A DNA stretch of 64,000 nt. It comes from Pseudodonghicola flavimaris. GTDB taxonomy: Bacteria > Pseudomonadota > Alphaproteobacteria > Rhodobacterales > Rhodobacteraceae. The notes under the pieces were generated by a model that saw only the letters and a list, made by a program, of their open reading frames with translations, was not told where the DNA came from and did not search any database. The DNA lies in assembly GCF_030164425.1 (NCBI RefSeq), contig NZ_JASNJD010000014.1:1-64000 (forward strand). Reading direction: 5' to 3'. Each line of letters begins with the position of its first letter. The first letter of the stretch is position 1. Position numbers and translations under genes: made by a program. This document shows, piece after piece, positions 32,733 through 41,159 of this stretch.

Positions 32733-33377
32733 TTACCCGAAGCGACGCCCGGCTTCTGTGAAGGTGTACTTGTTGACGATGATCCCCTCCTCGATGGCCT
32801 CATCCGAGGTCAGGTGGTCGTATTCAGCCTCAAGCTGGCGGTAGAGCCAGCGGGCCAGATCGCGCAGCGCGTCGGTCACGATCTCCTCGGCATCCTCAGT
32901 CGGCGGCTGCCAGGTCGGGCTGTCGCGGGTGACGTCTACGGACATGGTGTATTCGTGGTAGTAGCGGCCACGGTGGCTGACCTCGGCGGCGAGCTGGTAG
33001 AAGTTCCGCCGCTGGATGGCCTGCAGCCGGTCGGCTATGCCATGCAGCGTGGCGTCCTTGGGCGCGTAGTCCCGGATGCGCGCGGCCGCGCCCTTCGCGT
33101 GGGACCAATAGCCCTCGAAGCAAGCACCGTCGCCCTGGCTCCAGAAGCCGGAGAACCAGATGCAGGGTTTGGCCCGCGTCCCGCCGCCCATAAGGCGGAC
33201 GGGTGTAGTCTTCAGGCGAATGCCGAGGATTTCGCAGACCCGCTCGAAATCCTCGTAGACCGAATCCCACCAATCGTCGTGGGGGCCAAGCTCGCGATAC
33301 CAGCTGCGCGCCTTTTCCTTGGCGGCATCCGAGAGTTCGGGGAACTGGTAGACCGTGGTACAGATCACCTCAGGCAT
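32733..33377 (-). CDS. Hypothetical plasmid protein, Trp/Tyr-rich
   Basis: 214 aa, GGGGAGG ribosome site. It begins MPEVICTTVYQFPELSDAAKEKARSW in pattern (FPELSDAAKEKARSWY) and contains IWFSGFWSQGDGACFEGYW, a striking aromatic and glycine motif shared with plasmid and phage proteins often labelled antitoxin-like without experimental basis. It overlaps the 139-aa gene by 8 bp, so they are co-translated. No membrane helix or signal. Real gene; function unknown. Confidence 0.75.
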   Translation of the reverse strand: MPEVICTTVYQFPELSDAAKEKARSWYRELGPHDDWWDSVYEDFERVCEILGIRLKTTPVRLMGGGTRAKPCIWFSGFWSQGDGACFEGYWSHAKGAAARIRDYAPKDATLHGIADRLQAIQRRNFYQLAAEVSHRGRYYHEYTMSVDVTRDSPTWQPPTEDAEEIVTDALRDLARWLYRQLEAEYDHLTSDEAIEEGIIVNKYTFTEAGRRFG

Positions 33378-33789
33378 CGACGTCCTCCCCGTTCAGCGCG
33401 GCGGCCAGCCATTCTTGCGTGCTGGTCCAGCCGATGGATTTGCGCGCGCCGAGATCGATGACATGCGCGCCGTCGCCGAAGGCGTCGAGGCGGGGCCGGG
33501 AGCACGTCAGGGCGTATTGGAAGCCCCAGAGGCCGGTGAGGTCGAGCTCGTCCGCGAGGCGCAGCACGAACCGGATGACCGCTTCGACATCGCCGTGTTC
33601 GTCGTCATGGATCCAGAGGGTGCGGCCCTCGGGCGCGTCCTGATGCACGAGGGTGAAACCCGCGACCTCCGGGTCGGCGGCGTCCTGATCCGCAGCGCGC
33701 AGTTCCTGGAACAGCGCAAGCGCGCGGGCAGCCTTGTCGGCACTGCCAACGTCGATCAGGCATGAGAAATGGGTGAAGTAATCCGCCAT
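33370..33789 (-). CDS. Hypothetical plasmid protein
   Basis: 139 aa with an excellent AGGAGGT ribosome site. Visible features are an acidic overall charge, TLWIHDDEHGDVEAVIRFVLRL in the middle and LTGLWGFQYALTCSRPRLDAFG, ending with a helix containing TSTQEWLAAALNG. Co-directional with and overlapping the 214-aa gene. I recognise it only as a plasmid-backbone type; no function can be assigned. Confidence 0.72.
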   Translation of the reverse strand: MADYFTHFSCLIDVGSADKAARALALFQELRAADQDAADPEVAGFTLVHQDAPEGRTLWIHDDEHGDVEAVIRFVLRLADELDLTGLWGFQYALTCSRPRLDAFGDGAHVIDLGARKSIGWTSTQEWLAAALNGEDVDA

Positions 33790-33812
33790 GGGGACCTCCT
33801 GAGATTGAGAAA

Positions 33813-33830
33813 CCCGGCCAAGGGGCCGGG
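33813..33830 (-). terminator. Hairpin between the 65-aa and 139-aa genes
   Basis: CCCGGCC (33813-33819) and GGCCGGG (33824-33830) form a perfect stem with a 4-nt loop; on the minus strand it is followed by TTTCTC. It lies 35 bp after the 65-aa gene. Confidence 0.5.
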
Positions 33831-33864
33831 CGCTGGATTGATAAAAAGGGATGAGGCACAGCGA

Positions 33865-34062
33865 TCAGCCGGATAGCGGATCGTCTGCGGCCTGACGCGC
33901 GGCGTGTGCACAGAGCATCTGCCGGTAGAAGCGCTTGCGCGCGATTCGGAAGCCGCGAACAGCGCGCGTGTCGGGGTGCAGTGCCCGGACCGCCGCGCGC
34001 AGGGCGGCCAGGGGCGACGCCGTCGGCGGTAGACCGAGGCGCAAGTATGCGGGATCGGTCAT
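33865..34062 (-). CDS. Small hypothetical protein, basic
   Basis: 65 aa from ATG MTDPAYLRLGLPPTAS. It has a run of Arg residues in a C-terminal helix (RGFRIARKRFYRQML) and resembles a short J-domain-like helix pair (LRAAVRALHPDT) but lacks a proper HPD loop. Its start is 2 bp from the stop of the DUF6915-like gene, so it is part of that operon. Too short for a functional call. Confidence 0.6.
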   Translation of the reverse strand: MTDPAYLRLGLPPTASPLAALRAAVRALHPDTRAVRGFRIARKRFYRQMLCAHAARQAADDPLSG

Positions 34063-34063
34063 G

Positions 34064-34441
34064 TCAGCTGACCTCAACCACAGGCGAGGCGAGATGCGGG
34101 TCGACCAGCGCCTCAATCCGCGCGCTCCGGCCCATCCAGGGCTCAGGGCGGATCGCCTTTACCCAGTCGGCGAAGCTCGGGATAAAGCCGAGGTCTTCCT
34201 TCACATGCTGCTCACCAACCCAACGGGTCGGGATGATGCGCCCGGTCGAGAGTGTGAGGGTCTGCCCAAAAATCGTCTCGGCCATGAATATGCCCTCGGC
34301 ATGGTGGCGTAGCGCCCGGTGCCGAAAATCGGCCGTGATCTCCTTGCTCTGGTCGAACCAGGCATGCACGGCCATGAAATCGTCGACCGTGCCGCCCCAT
34401 TTCTTCACCGAGGAGAGGGCGTGGTGATAGGGATGTGCCAT
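34064..34441 (-). CDS. DUF6915-like plasmid protein
   Basis: 125 aa from ATG MAHPYHHALSSVKKWGG; the longer frame overlaps the upstream gene and is unlikely. Core motifs are DDFMAVHAWFDQSKEI, DFRHRALRHHAEGIFM (two conserved His) and TRWVGEQHVKEDLGFIPS. The pattern of His residues after Arg suggests a metal or nucleic-acid site, but no activity is known to me. Found in the same neighbourhood on related plasmids, which supports its being a real backbone gene. Confidence 0.75.
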   Translation of the reverse strand: MAHPYHHALSSVKKWGGTVDDFMAVHAWFDQSKEITADFRHRALRHHAEGIFMAETIFGQTLTLSTGRIIPTRWVGEQHVKEDLGFIPSFADWVKAIRPEPWMGRSARIEALVDPHLASPVVEVS

Positions 34442-34451
34442 TGCCACCCCC

Positions 34452-34943
34452 TCAGAAGTCGTGGGTGTAGAGTTCGGACGAGGTGAAGCGCTCGTTGAAC
34501 TCGAGATGGATGCAGCGGGCTGCGGCGTCGAAGCAGAACTCGCCGTAAGCGCCGTCGTTGTTCTCCCAGCCGCCATGGGTGTCGGAGAGAAAGTCGTATG
34601 CGAGCTGCTCTACGACATCTTCCAGCGAGAGCTGCCGCATCTCGACCTCGGGGTTGTCCCAGGTCAGCGCAGCGTATTCGATTTCAGTAGCGGGGAAATC
34701 GACGGCGGTTTCACCGAACCACGCGCCGATGCTTTCGATCTGGCCGCTGTCCCCTGCACCGTCGAAGGTGACAGTGACATGGGTGATGCCAGCGGCCGTG
34801 AGGCCATCGAAAAGGCGATCCTTGTTGCCGGGGCGCAGCGCTTCGATCCCGGCCGCGCGTTCGGCATGCGCCGCGAAGATCTGCGCCATGTCGACGGACG
34901 AGGGTGTCATCGGCGGCGTGAGGGTGGGTTCGGTCAGGGTCAT
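34452..34943 (-). CDS. DUF6878-like plasmid protein
   Basis: 163 aa, GGAG before the ATG. Acidic protein with VTVTFDGAGDSGQIESI, VEMRQLSLEDVVEQLAYDFL, then HGGWENNDGAYGEFCFD near the C-terminus. It ends 10 bp before the DUF6915-like start, so the genes form one transcription unit. The DGAGDSG and GGWENNDGA loops are conserved in plasmid proteins of this type and could bind a ligand or mimic nucleic acid (acidic surface). That last point is speculation. Confidence 0.75.
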   Translation of the reverse strand: MTLTEPTLTPPMTPSSVDMAQIFAAHAERAAGIEALRPGNKDRLFDGLTAAGITHVTVTFDGAGDSGQIESIGAWFGETAVDFPATEIEYAALTWDNPEVEMRQLSLEDVVEQLAYDFLSDTHGGWENNDGAYGEFCFDAAARCIHLEFNERFTSSELYTHDF

Positions 34944-35045
34944 CGTGAGTCTCCGCTAAGGTTAAGGGATCGGAGCCGGTCCGGGCGATCTCTCTCCCCC
35001 GGACAAGCTCCAAATTCCCCCCTGCCCTCCTCTGCCTCTCGGGCC

Positions 35046-35564
35046 TCAGGCAGCGACTTGCAGCGCCCGGGCGGCAAAGGCGCGCCAGAGCGGGTCTACG
35101 AGACGCCCATCCAGAAGATCGGCGCGGTGGCGCAGCCGTTGCGCCAGATCCGGCTCGGCCCAGGCAGCCGCGCGGCCCGCCTGCGCGCGCAGCTGGCTCG
35201 CCTCGGTCACGACGCCCCGCGCTTCAGCCGCGCTCGTGACCGGGTGGCACCAGGCGACAGCGTGGTCGCTGTCGGCCCCGGCCAGCACAAGGCGCTCGTC
35301 GCGATCGAGTATCGCCAGAAGCTGGGGCGTGGCATCCGTGGCCATGCCCTCGGCATGGTCGATCGCGCCCTGCATGGCATCGGCCAGCGTCGCAAAGCGC
35401 GCGAGGACCAACGGCGCGGCCCGGCCCGACATCAGATCCGCAGGCGTGCGGCGCGACAGGGTCAGGGCAAAGGGGTGTTTGGGATCAGCATCGCCCACAG
35501 CGAAAACCGGCGAGAAGCCTCGCGGGCCGGTGGTCGGGTGGATGGGCAGGGGCAAGTCGAACAT
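35046..35564 (-). CDS. Hypothetical plasmid protein
   Basis: 172 aa from ATG MFDLPLPIHPTTG with GGAGA upstream; 17 further upstream codons lack a ribosome site. The first half carries HPTTGPRGFSPVFAVGDADP, the second half is Ala/Arg-rich helix (AQAGRAAAWAEPDLAQRLR). No domain is recognised. Separated by about 100 bp from the DUF6878-like gene on one side and from radC on the other. Confidence 0.68.
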   Translation of the reverse strand: MFDLPLPIHPTTGPRGFSPVFAVGDADPKHPFALTLSRRTPADLMSGRAAPLVLARFATLADAMQGAIDHAEGMATDATPQLLAILDRDERLVLAGADSDHAVAWCHPVTSAAEARGVVTEASQLRAQAGRAAAWAEPDLAQRLRHRADLLDGRLVDPLWRAFAARALQVAA

Positions 35565-35672
35565 GGGGAAATCTCCGACGGCGCGGGAAGCCTCTCTCCC
35601 CGCTTCATCCGTCAAAGACCAAACCGCCGCCCTCGTCCTCGAAGGGGCGGCGGTGATGGGTCCGATGGGCCT

Positions 35673-36113
35673 TCAGAGCTTGCCGAGGGCCCGCAGGCTC
35701 AGCTCTGTCCCGGCGCCGACGATGATGTGGTCGTGCAGCGTCAGCCCGAGGTACTTGCAGCCCTTCTGGATTTCCTTGGTCATGCTGAGATCGGCCTCCG
35801 ACGGCGTCGGATCGCCGGACGGGTGGTTGTGGATCAGGATCAGGGCGCTGGCGTTCAGCATCAGCGCCCGCTTGATCACCTCACGCGGATAGACCGGGAC
35901 ATGGTCGACCGTGCCGGTCGAGAGAAGCTCATCGGAGATGATGCGGTTCTTGCGGTCGAGGTAGAGCACATGAAACCGTTCGATGGGGCCGCGCACGGTC
36001 AGCGCGCAATAGTCCATCAGCGCCTGCCAACTGCCGATGACCGGGTTCTGGCTGAGGTAACGGCCAAGGATGTCCCGGGCTTCGAGGATGACGGTTTCTT
36101 CCTGGGGGGTCAT
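35673..36113 (-). CDS. RadC-like JAB-domain protein
   Basis: 146 aa, matching only the JAB/MPN part of RadC. The metal motif HNHPSGDPTPSEAD is complete (H95, H97, S99, D108), with ERFHVLYLDRKNRI upstream as in RadC. The N-terminal helix-hairpin-helix of chromosomal RadC is absent. Known: mobile-element RadC/JAB proteins are very common on plasmids; recent reports connect some to anti-defence or DNA processing, but the substrate is unknown. Confidence 0.88.
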   Translation of the reverse strand: MTPQEETVILEARDILGRYLSQNPVIGSWQALMDYCALTVRGPIERFHVLYLDRKNRIISDELLSTGTVDHVPVYPREVIKRALMLNASALILIHNHPSGDPTPSEADLSMTKEIQKGCKYLGLTLHDHIIVGAGTELSLRALGKL

Positions 36114-36195
36114 GAAGGTTCTCGCTGAAATGCGCAGGCAGAAGCCCCCTGCCCTCTCAGGGCGGGGCCAGTGGCATGCATTTGGAAGTGGAAAG

Positions 36196-36224
36196 CGCGA
36201 CCGCCGCAGATGCGGGCGGTCGCG
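36196..36224 (-). terminator. Hairpin after the DUF932 gene
   Basis: CGCGACCGCC (36196-36205) and GGCGGTCGCG (36215-36224) form a perfect 10-bp stem, 15 bp beyond the DUF932 stop and followed on the minus strand by CTTTCC. Confidence 0.6.
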
Positions 36225-36239
36225 TTGTCGGGCCCGGCG

Positions 36240-37439
36240 TCAGCCGACCCGGTCGAGGAGCTTCTTCGCGCGGCCTTCCATGTCGAGGCGCGCATCCTGC
36301 TGGGTCTTGTCACGCGCAAGCCGCGTGATGCCCTGCACGAAATCGAAAATGCTCTCAGGCGGGCGGCCTTCCTCCATCAGCACCTTCTCAATGATCTTGC
36401 CGGATTCGGCTTTCGAGAAGCCGCGCTTGCGCAGGAAGTCCGCGCGATCCTCATCGCTGCGCGCCACGACCTGCTGCCGCGCTGCCTTGATACCGTTCAC
36501 GAAGCCCTGCGGCGAGGAATTGGCAAACCGCGTCAGCGCCGGGGCCGCCTCATGGGCAAAGCGCGAGGCGGCATATTTCGAATGCCGGATCCGGATCTCC
36601 TGAAAATCCTCGACGCCCCACAGATTCCTGTTTTGACACACCGCCCGCAGGTAGAAGCTCGCCATGCCGAGGGTCTTGGCACCAACTTCGGAGTTCCAGC
36701 AGTAGAAGCCCCGGAAGTAGAGGTCGGGCGAGCCGTCCGCCAGCTTGCCCGCCTCGATCGGGTTGCGATCATCGACCAGGAACAGGAAGACATCGCGGTC
36801 CGAGGCATAGAGGGTGGTCGTATCGCGGCTGATCTCGACATCGGGGTTGTAAACCCCGGTCGACCAGTCGAGCACGCCCGGCACCTTCCAGCGCGTGTCG
36901 CCGGTGCCATTGCCCGCGATGCGCTGCACCGCCTCGACCAGTTCGAAATCGTGGATGCGGCCATAATCGGGGCCGGTCACCGCGCGCAGTTCCGTGCGGC
37001 CATCTTCGGTCTCGAAGGTTTTGACCTGCTCGGCGCGGTGGTTGATCAGACCGTATTGCAGGTTGATGCCCGCGAGCGGCGCAGGCAACTGCCGCAGGTA
37101 GGACGCCGGTGCGCCAACGATGCTGGCAAGCTGGCCGAACGCCCAATGCGTGGGCGCGACCGGTTCTTGCGCCTTCGGCAACATCAGGTGCAACCGCTCG
37201 GGGTTGTCGCGCGCGGCCTCGACCCGGATATCCGCCGTCTGCACCACCCGGCTGCGGCTGCGCTCGGACCGGCCCTTCACATTTGCCCAGAGATCGTCGA
37301 GCGAGAGATACCGCTCGTCATCGGGACGGTTGAACCATTCGGACGACACCCGCCCGTTCCGCTCACCCCGGCTTACATCCACCTTCCAGCCACCCGCCCG
37401 CGCCGGCTGCACCGGATCCAGAACTTCTACAACGCCCAT
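36240..37439 (-). CDS. DUF932 plasmid protein
   Basis: 399 aa from ATG MGVVEVLDPVQPARAGG. Typical DUF932 blocks are seen: WAFGQLASIVGAPASYLRQLP near 130, LRAVTGPDYGRIHDFELVEAV near 175 (in part GPDYGRIHDFEL), TTTLYASDRDVFLFLVDD, and FYCWNSEVGAKTLGMASFYLRAVC. Known: DUF932 proteins are widespread on plasmids and phages next to ssb, radC and anti-restriction genes; the biochemical role is not known. Complete, well conserved in length. Confidence 0.85.
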   Translation of the reverse strand: MGVVEVLDPVQPARAGGWKVDVSRGERNGRVSSEWFNRPDDERYLSLDDLWANVKGRSERSRSRVVQTADIRVEAARDNPERLHLMLPKAQEPVAPTHWAFGQLASIVGAPASYLRQLPAPLAGINLQYGLINHRAEQVKTFETEDGRTELRAVTGPDYGRIHDFELVEAVQRIAGNGTGDTRWKVPGVLDWSTGVYNPDVEISRDTTTLYASDRDVFLFLVDDRNPIEAGKLADGSPDLYFRGFYCWNSEVGAKTLGMASFYLRAVCQNRNLWGVEDFQEIRIRHSKYAASRFAHEAAPALTRFANSSPQGFVNGIKAARQQVVARSDEDRADFLRKRGFSKAESGKIIEKVLMEEGRPPESIFDFVQGITRLARDKTQQDARLDMEGRAKKLLDRVG

Positions 37440-37620
37440 CGGCAATCTCCCGTGACAGGCGCCGGGAGCCACTCTCCCAGCCTTCAACCCGTCGCGAAAG
37501 CAACCAGCCCTTCTCTGACTCTAGAAATCTTGGCGTAATCGGCAGAAATGCGGGACGAAGCGGACTGTCGCGTCATTGTCGTATGACCGTTTTTAACGGC
37601 CCAATCACCGGGTCGAATCT

Positions 37621-38031
37621 TTAATCCGGAAGTCCGGCTATCCTTTCGATGGAGGCTAGGTCGTTGTCCCAGTCCGCGCGGCTGGAAAAGCAGATATGCG
37701 CATTGGGCCGAATGTCGAGCCGGCTATCAAGTGATCCCGCAGGCACGACAAGCAAACCAAGGTCCGCTTGAAAAACTGGCAGCGCGGAACCGCAATCTTT
37801 GCAAAAGCTCTTGATGTGTCGTGAGCCGGAAAGCCGGAATGTCTTGATATTGCTCTCGCCCGACCCCCAGTTCACCTTTGCCGTTGATGAAAACAGGTTT
37901 GCCGAATGAGCCGAGCCACTGTCCTTACGGCAGCGGGCGCAGTGGCAAAGAAAGAAGCTCTCGAACTCTCCTGATATGCAGAACTGAACTGAGCCACATA
38001 GGCATTGTCCAGTATTCCGATTGTCGTCCAT
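37621..38031 (-). CDS. GFA-family zinc protein
   Basis: 136 aa from the ATG MDDNRNTG, chosen because GGAAGG sits 8 nt upstream; another ATG 14 codons earlier lacks this. Cysteine motifs of the glutathione-dependent formaldehyde-activating fold are present: GQCLCGSVQF, CHCARCRKDSGS and FCKDCGSALP, which bind two zinc ions. Known members process or sequester small adducts, but most are uncharacterised. It lies between DUF932 and ssb and has lower GC than neighbours, hinting at separate acquisition. Confidence 0.85.
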   Translation of the reverse strand: MDDNRNTGQCLCGSVQFCISGEFESFFLCHCARCRKDSGSAHSANLFSSTAKVNWGSGESNIKTFRLSGSRHIKSFCKDCGSALPVFQADLGLLVVPAGSLDSRLDIRPNAHICFSSRADWDNDLASIERIAGLPD

Positions 38032-38155
38032 GCACACACCTTCCAATATGCAAGCACCCTGCCAGCAGTCCAATGTCGTTTCATCGATTCCTTGTATCGC
38101 GCGTAGGAGCGGGGTTAAACTGGGCTAGAAGCTGCCTCGCCATCGCCGCAGTGAA

Positions 38156-38177
38156 CCCGGCGGGTTACCCCGCCGGG
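38156..38177 (-). terminator. Strong hairpin downstream of ssb
   Basis: CCCGGCGGG (38156-38164) and CCCGCCGGG (38169-38177) form a 9-bp GC stem with a 4-nt loop, 22 bp after the ssb stop; TTCAC follows on the minus strand. Confidence 0.6.
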
Positions 38178-38199
38178 CCCGAGGGGAAGACCCCGTTCC

Positions 38200-38604
38200 T
38201 CAGAACGGGATCTCGTCGTCGCGGTCGACCAGCTCGGGGTTTTCGTTCTCGGCCGACTTCGGGCGGCTCAGGAAGTCGACCTTCTCGGCGATGATCTCGC
38301 AGCCGTAGCGGTCGTTGCCCATGCTGTCGATCCACTTGCTGTAGTGGATGCGGCCGTGGACGAGGACTTTCATGCCCTTTTCGCAATGCTCCGCGACCGT
38401 CTTGCCGAGACCGTTGAAGCAGGTGATGCGGTGCCATTCGGTGTCCATGACACGGTAGCCGTTCTCGTCGCGCAGGACGCGACCTTCCGAGAGGCGGGGG
38501 CGAGAGGTGGCGAGGCTGAAGTTGGTGATGTTGGTACCGCCCTGAGTGGTGCGGGTTTCGGGTTTTTGACCGATGTTGCCGGCGAGGATGACGATGTTCT
38601 GCAT
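38200..38604 (-). CDS. ssb: Single-stranded DNA-binding protein
   Basis: 134 aa from ATG MQNIVILAGNIGQ with AGGAGC upstream. OB-fold blocks VILAGNIGQKPETR, TNFSLATSR, TEWHRITCFNGLGKTVAEH and KVLVHGRIHYSKW are clear, and the acidic tail ends DRDDEIPF, the DxxPF-type tip that recruits repair and replication proteins. Shorter than chromosomal SSB (no long Gly/Gln linker), as usual for plasmid copies, which protect incoming single strand DNA after transfer. Confidence 0.95.
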   Translation of the reverse strand: MQNIVILAGNIGQKPETRTTQGGTNITNFSLATSRPRLSEGRVLRDENGYRVMDTEWHRITCFNGLGKTVAEHCEKGMKVLVHGRIHYSKWIDSMGNDRYGCEIIAEKVDFLSRPKSAENENPELVDRDDEIPF

Positions 38605-39034
38605 GATTAGCTCCTGTGTTTCCTGTCTTCGGGACCGTCCCTTCGACAAAACCCGGAAAAAGCCCGTCGGGTGACGCGTGCACGGTGGACGGAACGGACA
38701 CCGGAAACCCCCAGAGGACCGGGGTGGAGCGGGCAGGACGCCATAGGCGGCCAACACGGCCCGGGCTGACGCGGGGTTGCGGGCAGGAGACCGAACGGGA
38801 TTAGGGGATTGTCAGTCGAAGGGATGGCCCAGAAGTCAGAGAGGCGCGGGGAGCCCTTGCCAGACCCTGTCATCCCTGCCAATCGGGACTGCCTGAACCC
38901 AAGCCCAGCACCCCACTAGCGGCCAAGATTATGGTTCAACCAACTCTCGTCACCTGCCTCCCTGCCTACGGGAGTTGCGGGCCCATGCCCCGGCGGGCTA
39001 TCGATACCGGAACATTCAGGACACGAGGCATAGC
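38605..39034. other. Non-coding gap between ssb and the H-NS-like gene
   Basis: 430 bp with divergent promoters expected on both sides. I see only minor dyads, such as GGGACCGTCCC near 38630 and CTCCC/GGGAG around 38960-38980, and no gene with a ribosome site. Nothing else can be supported. Confidence 0.5.
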
Positions 39035-39358
39035 ATGGCTGATTACGATCTCGAGGCGTTGTCGCTTCCCGAGCTGAAGAAAATGCAGAAGGACATCGCC
39101 AAGGCGATCTCCACCTTTGAGGCTCGACAGAAGGCGGAAGCCCGCAACAAGGTCGAAGCTGTGGCCAGAGAAATGGGCTACTCTCTGGCCGAACTTGTCG
39201 GCACTGAGATGAAAACCACGCGGATGCCTGCCGCGGCGAAATACCGGCATCCTGAGAACCCGTCGCTCACCTGGTCCGGTCGTGGGCGTAAACCGCAGTG
39301 GTTCGTAGAGGCGCTAGCTGCTGGGAAGACGACAGGGGATTTAGCCATCAATCAATAA
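39035..39358 (+). CDS. H-NS-family nucleoid protein
   Basis: 107 aa from ATG MADYDLEALSL. The N-terminal 55 residues are a coiled coil (LPELKKMQKDIAKAISTFEARQ in pattern) for oligomerisation; the C-terminus has the DNA-binding signature KYRHPENPSLTWSGRGRKPQW (read as YRHPENP, WSGRGRKPQWF). Plasmid H-NS-like proteins silence AT-rich incoming genes and reduce fitness cost in a new host. It marks the end of the backbone block; the cargo starts behind it. Confidence 0.93.
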   Translation: MADYDLEALSLPELKKMQKDIAKAISTFEARQKAEARNKVEAVAREMGYSLAELVGTEMKTTRMPAAAKYRHPENPSLTWSGRGRKPQWFVEALAAGKTTGDLAINQ

Positions 39359-39496
39359 ATCGGATTGGAGCGGTCACGGCTATTGGTTTGACCTGTGAAC
39401 TGGTCCGCATGATTTTTTACGCTGTGTGGAAGATGAGCGCTGAATATTTCGCGCATAGTTCGATTTTGGGCGAGTTCGAAAACGGGAGTATCGCAG

Positions 39497-41023
39497 CTAT
39501 TCCTTCGGTGTGCCCTTTGCTTCAGACGGGCGGCGTCCGACGACCAAGGCGCTCGCCAATCCCTGAACCGCCAGGATGGCGATCATCAGCATCAGAAATG
39601 CGACCGGCATTGCAAGACCTGGAGTCAAATACTCGACGGCGCGCAGGACGGCATCGCGTGACCACAAGACAAACAGGCCCAATCCGACCCCCGTTGCGAC
39701 GAGTGCGCCCGCCGGGATCGGCGCGGGCCCGGTGAGGTAACCATGGACCCGGTTTTCCCGGAAGAGCAGTGTCGCATAGACCGTGATGCCCACTGATGTC
39801 GCAAGGGCAAGCCCGACCGCGCCGAGCATCGGGGCAAGCACGATCTTCAGTGCGATGTTGACGAGCGTTGCCGCAACGAGCAGGCGAAGCGGAGTTCGGG
39901 TATCCCCACGCCCGTGGAATCCGGCGACGAGGGAGCGCAGCGCGAGTGCCGGAACCAGACCAAGGGCGTAAGCGGCGAGGATGGCCCCCGATGCTTCCGC
40001 CGCCGCAAGATCGAAGGCGCCGCGAACGAACAGGATGCGGATGGCCCAGTCGCCCAGGGTCGCCATGGTCACCGCGACAGGCACCCCCACGACAAGACAG
40101 ATCACGAGCGCCCGGTCGAGCACGCGGCGCATGCCGACCTCGTCACCGAGGCCCGCGCGGCGCCCGATGTCGGGCAGGATGACCGTTCCGAGCGCAACAC
40201 CGATCAGGCCGATGGGCAGTTGGTAGAGCCGGTCGGCGTAGTAGAGGTGCGAGAGTGATCCGGCCGGCAGGAACGTGGCGATGATCGTGTCGGCGAAGAT
40301 CGCGACCTGCAGCGCGCCCGAGGTCAGGATCGCGGGACCGAGGCGGCGGAACACCTGCCTTGTATCGGGCGACAGGCCCAGCCGGGGACGCGGTAGGGGC
40401 AGGCCCGCGCGCCACGCAGCTACGACCAGCAACGCAACCTGCGCCACGCCTGATGCCATCACGCCCCAGGCGGCGGCATGGGCGGCGCTCGGGAACTGCG
40501 CGGCCATAAGCAGCGCGCCGATCATGAACAGGTTGAGCAGGATCGGGGCGGACGCCGGCGCCGCGAAGCGGTCGCGCCCATTCAACATGGCCGAAAGGAA
40601 GGCCACCAGTGACATGCAGAACAGGTATGGAAAGGTGATCCGTGTGAGCGTGACGACAAGCGGCCAGCTCTCGTCGGCGGGCGACAGGCCGGGTGCGAGC
40701 ACCGCCAGCATCCAGCCGGTCGCACCAAGCGCCAGCGCCAGAAGCGCGAGGTTGGCCAGCGTGAGCCAGCCTAGAACCTCTGCGCCAAGGCGCGAGCTGT
40801 CGTGCCTGCTTGTGTCCGCGGCAGCCCATGTCGGCAGGAAGGCGGCGTTGAACGCACCCTCAGCTAGGATCGCACGAAAATGGTTCGGCAGGCGAAAAGC
40901 CAGCATGAAGGCATCCGCCACCGGCCCGGCACCCAGCGTTGCGGCCAGCACGACATCGCGCAGGAAGCCGAGGATGCGACTGACCAGGGTGAGGCCTGAG
41001 ACGGTGCCTAGCTTGCGCAGCAT
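39497..41023 (-). CDS. murJ: MurJ-type lipid II flippase
   Basis: 508 aa from ATG MLRKLGTVSGLTLVSRILGF, which matches the usual MurJ N-terminus; an ATG 18 codons earlier (41077) is the alternative. The signature FLRDVVLAATLGAGPVADAF, FRAILAEGAFNAAFLP and about 13-14 hydrophobic helices are present. MurJ moves lipid II across the inner membrane for cell-wall synthesis. It is normally a chromosomal housekeeping gene, so this is either a second copy or a relocated essential gene. The SLC13 gene is divergent. Confidence 0.92.
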   Translation of the reverse strand: MLRKLGTVSGLTLVSRILGFLRDVVLAATLGAGPVADAFMLAFRLPNHFRAILAEGAFNAAFLPTWAAADTSRHDSSRLGAEVLGWLTLANLALLALALGATGWMLAVLAPGLSPADESWPLVVTLTRITFPYLFCMSLVAFLSAMLNGRDRFAAPASAPILLNLFMIGALLMAAQFPSAAHAAAWGVMASGVAQVALLVVAAWRAGLPLPRPRLGLSPDTRQVFRRLGPAILTSGALQVAIFADTIIATFLPAGSLSHLYYADRLYQLPIGLIGVALGTVILPDIGRRAGLGDEVGMRRVLDRALVICLVVGVPVAVTMATLGDWAIRILFVRGAFDLAAAEASGAILAAYALGLVPALALRSLVAGFHGRGDTRTPLRLLVAATLVNIALKIVLAPMLGAVGLALATSVGITVYATLLFRENRVHGYLTGPAPIPAGALVATGVGLGLFVLWSRDAVLRAVEYLTPGLAMPVAFLMLMIAILAVQGLASALVVGRRPSEAKGTPKE

Positions 41024-41159
41024 GTGATCGGCTGATCCTGAGGAGCGATCTGCCGCGTCCCGTCGGTTTCGGGCCATCCGGACAGATTGCGATTGAAAAC
41101 ACGAGTAGCTTTATCGTTTATTGTGGGAAAGTGCCACTGCCTTGAGAGAGTACCCGCCC

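Noticed and set aside
34461-36128. 555-codon open frame opposite several small backbone genes
   Set aside because: Covers four well-supported minus-strand genes with ribosome sites, including RadC; no motifs.
38605-38757. 51-residue extension of SSB
   Set aside because: SSB proteins start at the MQNIV-type OB-fold strand; AGGAGC precedes the ATG at 38604.
39359-39496. Transposon end or attachment site at the cargo boundary
   Set aside because: No terminal inverted repeats, target duplications or integrase gene could be found here or near 59070-59250.
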